DNA from: Musa acuminata AAA Group | Taxonomy: Eukaryota > Streptophyta > Magnoliopsida > Zingiberales > Musaceae | NCBI RefSeq assembly: GCF_036884655.1 | Contig: NC_088359.1 | Span: 16,349,501-16,413,500 of the forward strand | Length of the DNA: 64,000 nt | Reading direction: 5' to 3' | Shown here: positions 44,635 through 55,503 of the stretch, in pieces | Layout: every line of letters begins with the position of its first letter | Position numbering within the stretch: position 1 is the first letter of the stretch | Translations under genes and position numbers: made by a program | The notes under the pieces: model-generated | Told to the model about the DNA's origin: nothing | Database searches by the model: none | The model's input: only the letters and a program-made list of their open reading frames with translations

Positions 44635-45744
44635 ATGGGGTCTAGAAGATCCTCAAGGGACAAAGGGAAGAGGAGATTAGTGGAAGATTTTGATCTTACC
44701 CTTTTCGATTCAAAATATCATGCTGAAAAGTTTAACTCTTTCGAACTTAGGAGTGTCAATAAGGGAAAACATGTTGATTTAAATGAACTAAGAGACTTAG
44801 AGACATTCCAATGGTTTGCAAACTTAGATCTACTCCCTATTTTACAAATTAATGAACTCATCTATCCAAGACTTGTTAGATTGTTTTACAACAACATACA
44901 AGTAGATGAAGAAGAAAGAATGTCTACCTATCTCTTAGGACAACACATCTCCATTACGGATAAAATCATTTGCGACATGATAGGCATTCCCATAAAAAGT
45001 AGAGGACTTTACTTTAGAGGATCATGGGATGATGAAACTGTTGGGACAACATATGTTGAAGCCTTAGGAACTATCTTCGCTAATCCCAACTTAACATTTG
45101 TTCCTAAAAGTTGTGAACATCTACTGCCACTAAACACTAAGGTACTTCATCATATCCTAACTAGCATCATTCTCCCTAAACAATACCATCATGATGAAGT
45201 AAGCCAATTAGAATTAGAAACTATGTATTTGATCATGAAAGGACATGACATCTGTCTTAGTTATCTTATCCAGCAAAACATGTTAGAACTATCTAAGAAA
45301 GACATGATGCTTCCATATGGTGGTATAATCACTAGAATACTGAAAGCCTACGATATTCTAATACCACCGAAAAAAGAAGTAATAAAAGTAGATAGGTTTA
45401 GCATAATAAATAAAAATCTACTTCACCGATTAAGATGTGTTTATAGAAACGGTAACTGGGTTAGAATGCCTAGAAGAACCGATCCCCCTCAACCTGAACT
45501 AGAACCGGAAACACCAATCTTTAGGGGTACTCAATCTCCTCCGATCTGTCCCTTTGAGGAAACACATTCATTTGAGCCAGCTCATACATCATCTATCGAA
45601 GATATTGGGATTCGGATGGACCGATTTGAACAAAGACAAGAATGGCTTGAACATCGACAAGATCAAATCCTATCTGAGCTGCAGCAAATTCATCGACAAT
45701 TTGACTCTTTATTTAGGCATTTTAATTTTTCACCTCCTGAATGA
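44635..45744 (+). CDS. Cargo ORF: putative plant transposon protein family
   Basis: 369 residues, uninterrupted. It starts MGSRRSSRDKGKRRLVEDFD (basic, nuclear-signal-like). About residues 70-230 resemble the putative plant transposon protein domain (PF20167 type, also known near Athila-like ORFs). Motifs are ELIYPRLVRLFYNNIQVDEE, LLGQHISITDKIICDMIGIP, LHHILTSIILPKQYHHDEV, YLIMKGHDICLSYLI and MMLPYGGIITRILKAYDI. A Pro/Glu-rich linker follows (PPQPELEPETP), then a C-terminal coiled coil (MDRFEQRQEWLEHRQDQILS). No catalytic motif is seen; function is unknown. It lies between gag and the pol tail in sense orientation. Being the cleanest long frame in a decayed element, it is either recently acquired or maintained. 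A fragment of an older fused pol is less likely. Confidence 0.75.
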   Translation: MGSRRSSRDKGKRRLVEDFDLTLFDSKYHAEKFNSFELRSVNKGKHVDLNELRDLETFQWFANLDLLPILQINELIYPRLVRLFYNNIQVDEEERMSTYLLGQHISITDKIICDMIGIPIKSRGLYFRGSWDDETVGTTYVEALGTIFANPNLTFVPKSCEHLLPLNTKVLHHILTSIILPKQYHHDEVSQLELETMYLIMKGHDICLSYLIQQNMLELSKKDMMLPYGGIITRILKAYDILIPPKKEVIKVDRFSIINKNLLHRLRCVYRNGNWVRMPRRTDPPQPELEPETPIFRGTQSPPICPFEETHSFEPAHTSSIEDIGIRMDRFEQRQEWLEHRQDQILSELQQIHRQFDSLFRHFNFSPPE

Positions 45745-45931
45745 GCTTGTATATGTATTGTAAACTCTTTATGTTACTCACTATGATCACAATGATCCTT
45801 GATCTGGTTACCTGATGTATTTATTTGTGAGCAAAGTTACAAACATCACTCATTGTTTAATCTCGTTACTCACTATCGGATTTTACATCAAAACTAAATA
45901 TTTTTGAAAACCTTGTGTCTTGATTTTCATG
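45745..45931 (+). other. 3' flank of the cargo ORF
   Basis: AT-rich, non-coding, between the cargo stop and the pol remnant. I see no clear poly-A signal cluster or known motif. Confidence 0.5.
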
Positions 45932-46200
45932 ATAAATGTTGATTTGTGAAAATGATATACCAATGCAGTTGATGCGTCATGTCATATTAAACATCAACTA
46001 GCTGATATTTTTAAAAATGATATTAAACATCAACTAGCCGAATACATAAATGTTGATTTGTGAAAATGATATACCAATGCAGTTGATGCATCATGTCATA
46101 TTAAACATCAACTAGCTGATATTTTTACAAAACCTCTAAGTGAAGAACAATTTGATTTCATAAGAAGAGAATTAGGAATGTTGATGTGTCCGAATACATA
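45932..46200 (+). pseudogene. D1 pol C-terminal remnant with 114-bp tandem duplication
   Basis: The end of copia RNase H is legible: VDASCHIKHQLADIFTKPLS followed by EEQFDFIRRELGML and a stop. The stretch from ATAAATGTTGATTTGTG to CAACTAGCTGATATTTTT occurs twice, 114 bp apart (45932 and 46046). The first copy is scrambled, containing GATATTAAACATCAACTAGC a second time and CCGAATACATAAA, which is also found just after the pol stop (46189). Confidence 0.85.
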
Positions 46201-47387
46201 AACTAGTTACAATTATTTTTCGGACTTCATTGAATGATCAAATCACTTGATTGCCATTACATGCCAAAATAACATGTTGGAAATTATGTGCTGAATACAA
46301 AAATTTCCATAACAATAAGCATGTTTTATCTTCATGATTGTATTTGAAAATCTGTAGCATAGTCTTGTCCGAATGCATGAAAGTGTTCATTTCATGTTTG
46401 GATTCGCTTAACAATTGGTATCCTAAAAATCAGATTTTCTCATACACTTATATGTGAAAAATATTTTTCTGAAATGGATTTGATGAAATGATTCCTGCTT
46501 ATGAATTCCATCTTGAAATATGGATGATAATGTTTTTACTTGCAAAGAGTTGTTTCACACACATATCTTGACACCTGAAGCATGATTTAATCTCTCATCG
46601 GTTTTAACTTCACTCAGTGTAAACTCACAAATAGCTGGTATCACAAATGGCCTTCCTCCTTCATGCAAAAAGATTATAACAAATAAAAAGGAAGAAGTAT
46701 TCAAAGTGATCTACATATCATGCTTGTATAATTGATTTCCTATTACTTACTATTGGAAAATAACATGAACCGAGTAAAAGCATGAACAATTATCACACTT
46801 ATGCTCAAAATTTGCTTATATTGTTCTCCTGGTATCACAATTACCATGCTTTTTGTTGATGACAAAGGGGGAGAAATATATGAGTATTAATTCCATGCTT
46901 GCATCACCAAGAGATGCTATGATTGCTATAATTTGCATTATGCCTTGTTAGTATCATGTCAAGATATCAAACAAAAAAAACTTGCATCGTAATTTTACGT
47001 ATTGATATCTTACCATGTGATGAAATGCAATAATTGCTAAAACATTTGAAATGTGTGCATCATGTAATGATATCAAAATCTTACTTCGTAGTTTTACATG
47101 TTGATATCTTACAATATGATGAATTGCTACTATTACCATCATTCAAACATGTAATGTAAAATTTGAAAATGAATGTCAAGCCTTAACATCATCTTCAGAG
47201 AGATACATCATGATGGGAATCATGATGGGAGTATTGATAAGTTTAAATGATTTTAACTTATCAATATGTCTCTTGAATTCAAAGGTTTTGAATTCTAAAA
47301 TGACTTATCTCAAGTATGGCATATAGACAAGGGGAGTTAAGGTTAACTCCATTATCAATTGATTGTCATCATCAAAAAGGGGGAGAT
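46201..47387 (+). other. D1 3' untranslated region and PPTs
   Basis: AT-rich, no gene. Purine tracts GACAAAGGGGGAGAAA (46861-46876) and CAAAAAGGGGGAGAT (47373-47387) are present, the second abutting the 3' LTR. Two repeats of a segment like TACTTCGTAGTTTTACATGT / CATCGTAATTTTACGTAT with TTGATATCTTAC occur at 46980-47115. Confidence 0.78.
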
Positions 47388-49147
47388 TGTTGAATCTCGG
47401 ATTTTGATGATGAAGTCAATTGTCATTTGTTATCTAATCTATATGTTGAGATAAGTATGCAGGATTAACTACAATGAAAGTAAGACATGCAGCAGGAGTT
47501 ACGCCGGAGTCAAGACAATGATCATGTTGGGAGTTCGAGAGTTCGACGGAAGTTCGGACAGTCATCGGAGGTTCTGCGGGAACAAATCCGAGAAGTCCAT
47601 GAGCTTGCCAAAGAAGCTCGTCGGAACTCGCCAAGTGGATCGTCGCAAGTCCAGGAGTTTGCCGGAAGTCCACAGGAGCATCACCGAGGGTTCATCGGAT
47701 GATCGACGGAAGTTCGCCGGAAGCTCGCCGGAAGAAGCGATTGACGCACCGGAGCAAGTTGCAGTAAATGTCTTAGGAAATATCGTAGTTAGCACAATGA
47801 TTAAGTTGGAAATGGGAGGTGATCCCATTAACTTAATCTTGGGGCAATTGGGCCCCTGAAAAACCCAAATTGGGCCGAATGGATCAACCCATTCGGACCC
47901 TGATTTCTGCTAGGCGGTTGAACCGCCCCAAGGCAGGAGGTTGCACCGCCTGGGCTCAGTCTCCGAGCTAGACTGGGAGGTGCAACCGCTCCAGCCAGGC
48001 AGTGGCACCGCCTGGGCTCAGTCTCCGAGCGAGACTGGGCGGTGCAACCTCCCCTAACAGGAGGTGGCACCGCTTGGGCTCGGTCTCTGAGCACTGGCTG
48101 AGCGGTGCAACCGCTTCAGTCAGGAGGTTTCACCGCCTGAGCTCGGTCTTCGAGCTCTGGCAGGAGGTGCAACCGCCCCTGACAGGAGGTGGCACCGCCT
48201 AGAGGCTCAGTCTTCGAGCTCTGCCAGGCGGTGCAACCGCTCCAATCAGGAGGTGCAACCGCCTGATCCCGGAATTCCGGGAATTGAGAGTTTTGAGCTC
48301 CAAATTTGAACTGGGTTGGGGCCTATAAATACCCCACCCATTCAGCATTGAAAGAGCACAGAATACACATCGAAATCTTGATCTTTTTCTGTGATTTTTA
48401 GAGCTCAAAATTGTTGTAAAGGCCAAAAGTTCTTCTCCCTCTTTTCTTCCAAGTTCTGAGCTGTAAAGAGAGGAGAAAAAATTCTGTAAGGGTTGTCTCC
48501 TAAGCCCGGCAAAAGGAGTGAAACTGTAAAAGGGTGGTTGGCCTTCGCCTATTGAAGGAAGGCCTCTAGTTGACGTCGGTGACATCGTCGGTGGAGGAAG
48601 CCAAAAGTGGAGTAGGTCAAGATTGACCAAACCACTCTAAATCTCGGTTTGCATTTACTTTGAGCATATTATCTTTACTGCAAACCTCCTCTAAAGCTTA
48701 TTGCTTTCTGCGCATATACGATCGGGTTTCAAGCTTTGCACTTTCCGAATCAGCGTTTAGACGTAAATCTGTTTTTTCTTACGATCATCATATTTCAGTT
48801 TGCATTTATGTTTTGATTTCTATCTTAACTGCAAACTGCCTTTATATCCTTGCTTGAGCTGTATCTCGCCTAATCAAGTGATTTACGAATCAGCATTTAG
48901 ACATGAATCAATTTCTTCATACGAACGTCGTATTTCAGTTTGCGCTTATATTCTGGTTTTCATCATAACTGCAAACTACCTTCATAGATTGACTTTAACG
49001 TCATCTCGCTTGATCTTAAGTTAAAGTAATCTTAGAATCGGCTTTCACACCGAAATCGTTTTTATCGTTCGAACATTTTTTTATCGTCAAAAGATTTCCG
49101 CTGCACTAATTCACCCCCCCCCCCTCTTAGTACTCTTGATCCTAACA
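47388..49147 (+). repeat. D1 3' LTR
   Basis: 1760 bp, TGTTGAATCTCGG to CTTGATCCTAACA. It has about twelve 15-bp palindromes (47911-48267), a TATA box CCTATAAATA (48322-48331) and a C-run at 49113-49124. It matches D2 and the 5' LTR. Family D differs from C in its leader (AGACGTAAATCTG-type words). Confidence 0.93.
47911..48267 (+). repeat. Palindrome array in the D1 3' LTR
   Basis: About twelve units of GGMGGTnnnACCKCC (for example GGCGGTTGAACCGCC, GGAGGTGCAACCGCC, GGCGGTGCAACCTCC), on average one per 29 bp. It ends about 55 bp upstream of the TATA box. Confidence 0.9.
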
Positions 49148-50219
49148 CACATATCATAAATGTAAGTGTGTCTAATAGGAAACAAGATGAGGTAACCAGT
49201 GTATACCTATGGCATTGTAGGCTAGGTCACATCTATGAGGGAAGGATTCAAAAGCTGCTAAAGGATGGATATCTAGATCCATTCGACTATGAGTCATATG
49301 TAACCTGTGAGCCTTGCCTTCGTGGAAAACTAACCAACTCTCCATTTAGTGAAACTGGAGAAAGAGCCACTGAACTACTGGAACTCATACATAGTGATGT
49401 TTGTGGACCCATGTCAACTCATGTCATTGGTGGTTACTCCTACTTCATTACGTTTACTAATGATTTCTTAATGTATGGATATGTGTACTTAATGAAGTAC
49501 AAGTCTAAGGCCTTTAAGAAATTCAGAGAGTATAAGAATGAATTGGAGAACCAGACTGGAAAGAGTATCAAGACTCTTCGATCAAATCGAGGAGGTGAGT
49601 ACTTAAGTTCAGAGTTTACCCAGTTCCTCAAGGACCATGGGATTCTATCCCAATGGACACCTCCATATACACCTTAGCTCAATGGTGTATCTGAAAGGAG
49701 CAATCGTACGCTATTAGACATGGTACAGTCCATGATGAGTTTCGCTGACCTACCCATCTCATTCTAGGGATATGCCCTAGAGACCGCAGCTTACCTTCTG
49801 AATAGAGTTCCAACTAAATTGGTAGTGTTTACACCATATGAGATATGAAAAGGGAAGAAGCCCGATCTTAAGGTTGTAAAGATTTGGGATTGTGTTGCCC
49901 ACGTTAAAAGACACAACCCCAATATGTTGGAATCAAGGACGGAGTGGTGCAAGTTCGTGAGATACCCTAAGGAAACTTGTGAGTATTATTTCTATCATCT
50001 CGATGACCAAAAGGTCTTTGTAGCCAAGAGAGTGGTGTTCCTTCAGAAGAAACACATTCTTTGTAGAGACAGTGGGATCATGATAGAGTTGAGCGAGGTT
50101 GGAGAACCTAGCTCAAGCACCACTCTACAGCCCGAGTCTGTTCAGGTACCTAACACACAAGTTCTGACTTTACGTAGGTCTGGCATAGTATCTCATCCTC
50201 CTGAAAGATATGTGGGACA
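49148..50219 (+). pseudogene. F integrase and pol linker
   Basis: Reads VSNRKQDEVTSVYLWHCRLG with the integrase zinc finger (H..H, then CEPC). The core follows: ELIHSDVCGPMSTHVIGGYS (first Asp) and KTLRSNRGGEYLSSEF, where the second catalytic Asp is Asn. After a stop at 49675-49677, GVSERSNRTLLDMVQSMMS keeps the Glu block. Further stops in SF(*)GYALETAAYLLN and YEI(*)KGKK are both at Trp codons in relatives. The linker ends LTLRRSGIVSHPPERYVGHV, just before RT would start, where LTR G is inserted. Confidence 0.92.
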
Positions 50220-51032
50220 TGTTAGGATCAAGAGCAGCACTAAGAGATGGGGGGTGAATTAGTGCAACGGAAAAGTTACCCGTTTCAAAAGTCTTTGTTT
50301 CGATCAAACCCGATTCAGACAAAAATTGTTTCGTAAAGATTTTAATTTGAAAGCATATGGGAGCATAGAGAAACCAGTAAGAAGGTAAAGTAGCTTGCAA
50401 GAAAGGTAAATTGCTCAAGAAGAAATCCAAACCAAATTTTATAGTGGTTCGATCGTTGTGAACTACATCCACTTTCGGATTCCTCCTCCGTCGAGGTCAT
50501 CGACGTCCACTAATGGCCTTCCTTCAATAAGCAAAGACCCACTACCTTTTATAGCACTTTCTCCTTTTCACAAGTTTAGGAGATAACCCTTACAAGTCTC
50601 ACACCTCTCTTGAATGATCTCAAAACTTAGATAGGGAGAATGAGGACTCTAGCACTTTTTATAATACTTTAACACTTAAGAATTTAGGATTATGTCAATG
50701 CTTTCGTGCCCTTTCATACAGAAAAGGGTGGGGTATTTATAGGCCCCAATTGGCTTCAGAATTTAAGCCAAAAAGTATCACATCCTCGGATTTCGAGGTA
50801 CTGACAGTACCACCACCATTATTGGGCGGTACCATCGCCTGACACCTGACACTGGGTGGTACCATCGCCCAGTTTGGACAGTACGACCGCCTAATAGAAC
50901 TCAGAGACCGAGCTTTGGTGATACCACCGCTTGACAAGGGCGATACCACCGTTGACAGCATTAACTATCAGCAGTATCACCGCCCAATCTAGGCGGTACA
51001 ATCGCCCATAGTACTTGGGAGACCAAGTCCCG
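50220..51032 (-). repeat. LTR G, truncated SIRE-like LTR
   Basis: TGTTAGGATCAAGAGCAGCA onward in reverse, with reverse TATA box GGGGTATTTATAGG (50730-50743) and palindrome words GGCGGTACCATCGCC (50804-51003). It is cut by LTR B3 at 51032. It is related to C and D but distinct in sequence (AACGG in place of AGCGG near the end). Confidence 0.85.
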
Positions 51033-51730
51033 TGTCACACCCCCTAAAATCGATAATATTAAATTTTTTTCATCACAAACCAATCCAAGATCCAAATTAA
51101 CATTTGAGGACACTGAAAAACATTCAGTCAAATTCACATCCATAAAACCTATGCAGTTCATAATCATATATCACATCACTCGATAATTCATATTTATGAA
51201 AACCCAAGCCAACTTAACAAAACATTAACAACACTTATAAATCCATAAGATAAATAATTTATATAATTAAAACTCCAACCATTTACCATAATTCTTACCA
51301 TCGTAACTAAATATATCATTCCAAAATTTCCAAATAAGAGAGAACTTCTAACACTTTTACATGATATATCCTTTCAAGTTCATTGACAATATTTTATTAC
51401 ATACAAAATATGCTTATACAACAATAACATAACAACCAACAAGACTTGCCCACAATTTTGAATAGCTATCTACTGCCTCAGTCCAATACAAACATCTCAG
51501 AGAGTGACAAGTTGACTTGAAAGATTTATATAATAACGGAGTGAGCTAAAAACACCTCAGCAAGTGATAAAGCATATCTAGAACGAGAAGGGACAATTTC
51601 AAACAAACAAGGTATCACAATGCAAGACAGAATCCAAGAGATTCAAGGATATCATCTCATTAGATACAGAATCGTAAATGCCATTTCATTCAGAACATAT
51701 GGTTCATAACAAATGGTGCACAGAGTAATT

Positions 51731-52042
51731 GGAGCATATCAATAGCGTATGAAATGTTCTGGAGCATATCAACGGCGTATGAAACATTTCGAAACATAAT
51801 AATGGCAAATAAAATATTTCAAAGCATATCAATAACAATGGAACATTTCGGAACATATCAATGGCATATGAAATATTTCGGAGCATATCAGTAACAAATG
51901 AAACATTTCGGAGCTCATCAATGGCATATGAAATGTTTTGGAGCATATCAATAACAAATGAAATGTTTCAGAGCTTATCAATGGCGTATGAAATGTTCCA
52001 AAGCATATCAACAACGTATGGAATATTTCGGAGCATATCAAT
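51731..52042 (-). repeat. 30-bp minisatellite in LTR B3
   Basis: About ten copies of the reverse of the B2 unit (GAGCATATCAATGGCATATG plus AAATATTTCG). Confidence 0.92.
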
Positions 52043-53499
52043 TAAAAATACCAAACAGGAGCTCAAACATCGCATTTGACGTTGCATTCATATCATTCTT
52101 ATCCAAAGCATGTACTAAAACACATAACCAAAGCTCTGGATATCATATCAAACATATAGAAGGTGCAGTGGGACCATAAACAGAATGTGATTCATCTATT
52201 TTTAAATGACCACCAAACAGAAGTCTCCCACGTATGAGAGCTCCATCCACCTACGTCTAGGTGAAGTCAAAGGGGGACCGGCAGAGCATCGCAAGCTCTA
52301 TGCATAACTCCCTTTACCATTTCTGGCAATGATTCACAGTATCCCACAAACACTAAAGTACAAAAGGATAGTGTGAACAATAAATTGGCACATATCAAAA
52401 GCACGTGCAAAACAACGAAATATACATGTGCCTTTATGAGTCAATACGATGCAAACATAATCTTTCACAATTGCATTCAAATTTGAAAGGAAATAAAAGC
52501 AAGAGCATACAAGGATTCCAAGCAATCACATATAGCTCAATTGAAATAAGAAGGTTAGATGAATTCAATGTCCAAAGGAATGAAACTGGAATAGGCACAT
52601 ATCGAAAGCAAATGCGAAACAATAGGATATACATGTGCCTATACTAGTCAATATGATATGGCATAAACTTTACATAATAGGTTTAAAAAATATAAATAAT
52701 TTAAGAATAAGAGCATACAAGAATTCAAAGCAGTAATATAAAGCTCAATTGAATGAAGGAAGCTAAATGAAATCAATTTCCAAACGAATGTAACCAGAAT
52801 ATGCGAAATCGACCAAAGCTCGATTTCTAGCAGAATTTGAGAGGCACATTAAACAAATGATTCAAACTATCAATTTTGCTTCAATTTACTCAGAAATATA
52901 TTATTTGAAAGATATTTCAATCTACTTTTAGATAAAACAAGCTTCATATGAATTGAACTGTCCAACAGAGAGTTACAAATAATTTGGTAAACAAGGGTCG
53001 GAGAACAAAATCTCTTTTTGGCAGAATTCATAAGGTCAGATTCAACAGATAATTGGGTAGGTGTTTAGACTCCAAATCTTTTAATCTTATATCAAAAGAA
53101 AGATCTACGAGTCTATTTTCTAATGAAATTAGTTTTGAACAAATCGGAGTTTCCAACAAAGACTTATAGGCAGCTTAGTATCAAAATATCAGAAATTATA
53201 GTCCATGTTTTACAGAATCTATAGGGTTAAATGAAATAAAAATCTGGGTGAACAATTAGACTCCAAATTTATCAAACTTAGTATCCAACGAAAGGTGTAC
53301 GAGTCTATATTCAGATCAAACTAGTTTATTGAGATTGGAACTCTGTATAGGGATTTATAGCTTAAACAAAGTGGAAGGGTCAAAATCTCAGAAGTTTTCC
53401 ATATTCAAATCATTACGTCTAACCAAGAGATGTATCAATTACAAGGCTAGAGCAATTCAAAGTTTTCATATTCAAGGCAAAAGCAGAGATGAGATTGCA

Positions 53500-53740
53500 T
53501 TAGAAAGATTGAAACACATACAATAGGAAGGATCAGAACACTTGCACCAGGAAAGATCAAAATACTTACAATAAGAAAGATCAGAACACTTGTAGGAGAA
53601 AAGATCGTGACACTTATAATAGGAAAGATTAGAAAGCTTGCAATAGGAAGGATCGGAATACTTGCAATAGAAAGGATTGAAACACTTATAATAGGAAGGA
53701 TCACTTACAATAGAAAGGATCAAAACACTTGCTTTTCGAA
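53500..53740 (-). repeat. 24-bp minisatellite in LTR B3
   Basis: About ten units of AGGAAGGATCAGAACACTTG plus four variable bases, with unit variants AGAAAGGATTGAAACACTTA. The seed is probably the single phrase TTAGAACACTTGCCTTC visible on the minus strand of B1 near 4030-4046. Confidence 0.9.
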
Positions 53741-53891
53741 GATTTTGATCCGAAGATCTGAAGAAGGTGTACGCCCGAATCCTTCTTCTATTTTTCCTCT
53801 GCCTCCTCTCCCTGTTTTTGGTTTCTGCACCAATCTTCTTTCTTCCTCCACAACTGCAGCTCGTGCAGAACATAGGGGCACATTCACTTGC

Positions 53892-54716
53892 TGATATGAA
53901 TGAGCAAGTTGATTATAATTCTACTAAAGACCCTTTAACTATTCATCGAGGACCAATGACAAGAGCGAAAACTAAAAGGATGAAAGAAGCCTTAACTTAT
54001 TTATTAGAAGGCATTTGGAAGGAGCAAGCTAGTCAAAACTTGGTCAAGGTTCTATGGATACAAGAAGAGCCTAAAATAATCAACCTGATTCAAATAAGTC
54101 AACATCATGAAGAGAAAGTCCAACCTTGAGAGAAGGATGAATTTTTAGTCATCTTTGAAGAATAAAGGTCATTCAGCCATACTGGACCATATTAGGAATT
54201 GTGGGTTTATTCATGAATAATTATTCAAAACAATTCAATGTAAATTCATGAGTAATCTACATTTATGCATTAGGAATATGAATGTCATTTAATATATTCA
54301 TTCCAATTGTACTTGGCCTTTGTACTATATAAACAAGGCTGACTCTCTTTGTAAGGGGACATTGGAGAAGTATATTCAACTTACAACACCGGTGAGTGTT
54401 TTGTTTTTAAGTTCTTGCATGAACTTTGGACTTATCAAGCATTTCTGTTTGTGGCGTTCAAAACCCAAGAAAAATCTTTGTTTTTCCTTTCAACTTATCA
54501 AGCTTATTAGTTTGTGGCGTTTTAAGGGAATCAAAGTACTATTCTAATTACTTCATCAAATTTTCATTGATTATGTGATTAGAATAGTTTTCCTAACTTC
54601 AATCTTGAACGATCCATCTTATTTCAAATCGTTGGAGGGGGTCAATTTGCATTCCATATATATCATAGCTCTTTAGCTATCGGGGTATATGGTTGCTAAG
54701 TTGAAGATTTCCATCA
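53892..54716 (+). repeat. E 5' LTR
   Basis: TATA box CTATATAAAC (54325-54334). Its first 238 bp encode the same protein tail as the 3' LTR (TIHRGPMTRAKTKRMKEALT, to 54129), here without the upstream pol. It is preceded by CTTGC, the presumed left copy of the target duplication. Confidence 0.92.
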
Positions 54717-54718
54717 TT

Positions 54719-54730
54719 TGGTATCAGAGC
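54719..54730 (+). promoter_or_regulatory. E primer-binding site (tRNA-iMet)
   Basis: TGGTATCAGAGC two bases after the 5' LTR. Confidence 0.95.
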
Positions 54731-55503
54731 TCGGCTCAAGTTTGAGGTTTACGTATCTATTTATTTGCTATCTTTAAGATTTTTTTTCTTTTCTCTTCTT
54801 CTTCTTTTTGGCCAATATCTATAATTATTGTTCTTCTTTCATCTTCATTTTTGTGCTTCTTGCGTTATTACTATTCTTATTTGTAATTCCCCACTTTATG
54901 GTATAAAAAAAAAAAGATCAAAAAGTCAAAAAAAAAAAAAAAAAGAGAGAAAATCAAAAGCTAAAAAAAAAATAAAAGAGGGAAAATCAAAGGTCAAAAA
55001 AAAAAAAAGAGATCAGAATTAGAAAAAAAAAATTGCGGATTCAAAGAATACTTGCAAGTTACAGAATTTGATCTTTGTTCATTTGAATTTCTATTTCGAT
55101 TTGGAAATCTTTCTTCATTCCTAAAAAAAAAAAAATTTCTAGTCTTTGCTTATGATTAAAGTGCATTACACACACCTTTAAATTGGCCTATCTTTTGTTT
55201 GCTTTTAAAGCTGTCCAATTTCACTATTTTTTTTTTTGAATTGTCATAATCTGAATTGTTTGTTTAGGTACCTTAGTTAATCTAAGAACTCAAATAGCAA
55301 ACAAGAGAGGTAAAAGGCAAGAGTGGTAAGAACAGTATAGAGAAAAGCCAAAAAAATTGTGTGAAACACGAGTGGAGTGAATCAAATCTAGAGTGAAAAA
55401 AAAAAAAAAAAAAAAACATGAGGGAGTGTTGGTGAGGTTGTTCTAACTTTGTTCTTCATCCAATGATCTTTTAGTTCAAGCAATGCAGTAACAATTTGAA
55501 CGT
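54731..55503 (+). other. E leader
   Basis: Untranslated. It has a pyrimidine tract (TTTTTTTTCTTTTCTCTTCT, from 54780), then A-rich repeats of AAAATCAAAAGC/GGTC type at 54902-55035, and A-runs at 55121-55132 and 55398-55419. The Lys-rich frame at 54828-55022 is low complexity, not a gene. The gag start was probably ATG at 55483, spoiled by TAA at 55489-55491. Confidence 0.8.

Larger units (their letters stand above)
41418..49147 (+). mobile_element. D1: non-autonomous SIRE-like copia carrying a cargo ORF
   Basis: Plus strand: truncated 5' LTR, near-canonical primer site, two-part broken gag, about 860 bp of non-coding sequence, an intact 369-codon ORF, a short remnant of the pol C-terminus, a 3' region with two purine tracts, and a full 3' LTR. 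Protease, integrase and nearly all of RT/RNase H are replaced by the cargo segment. The 5' LTR is joined head to head to an inverted LTR piece. No target duplication is found, and the flanking F coding sequence is rearranged. Confidence 0.85.
51033..53891 (-). repeat. LTR B3, truncated
   Basis: Reverse orientation, starting TGTCACACCCCC. It matches B1 and B2 through the TATA area (reverse, near 51520), a 30-bp minisatellite (51731-52042) and the reverse of the GACGTGGGTGGATGGAGCTC segment. It also has a unique 24-bp repeat at 53500-53740. It is interrupted by element E at 53892; the remainder must lie past the window. Weak short frames here are not genes. Confidence 0.82.

Noticed and set aside
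44635..45744. The cargo ORF as an envelope-like gene
   Set aside because: SIRE-type elements can carry env-like ORFs after pol, but here there is no signal peptide or transmembrane segment. The motifs fit the putative plant transposon protein family better.
38498..49147. One simple D element bounded by TGTTAGG at 38498 and CCTAACA at 49147
   Set aside because: The left LTR is reversed relative to the internal region, the flanks ATGAG and CACAT do not match, and F sequence is missing or rearranged at the joint.
54828..55022. Lys-rich open frame
   Set aside because: A-rich low-complexity leader of element E. The second leader (62618-63295) has different indels in the same tract and does not conserve the frame.
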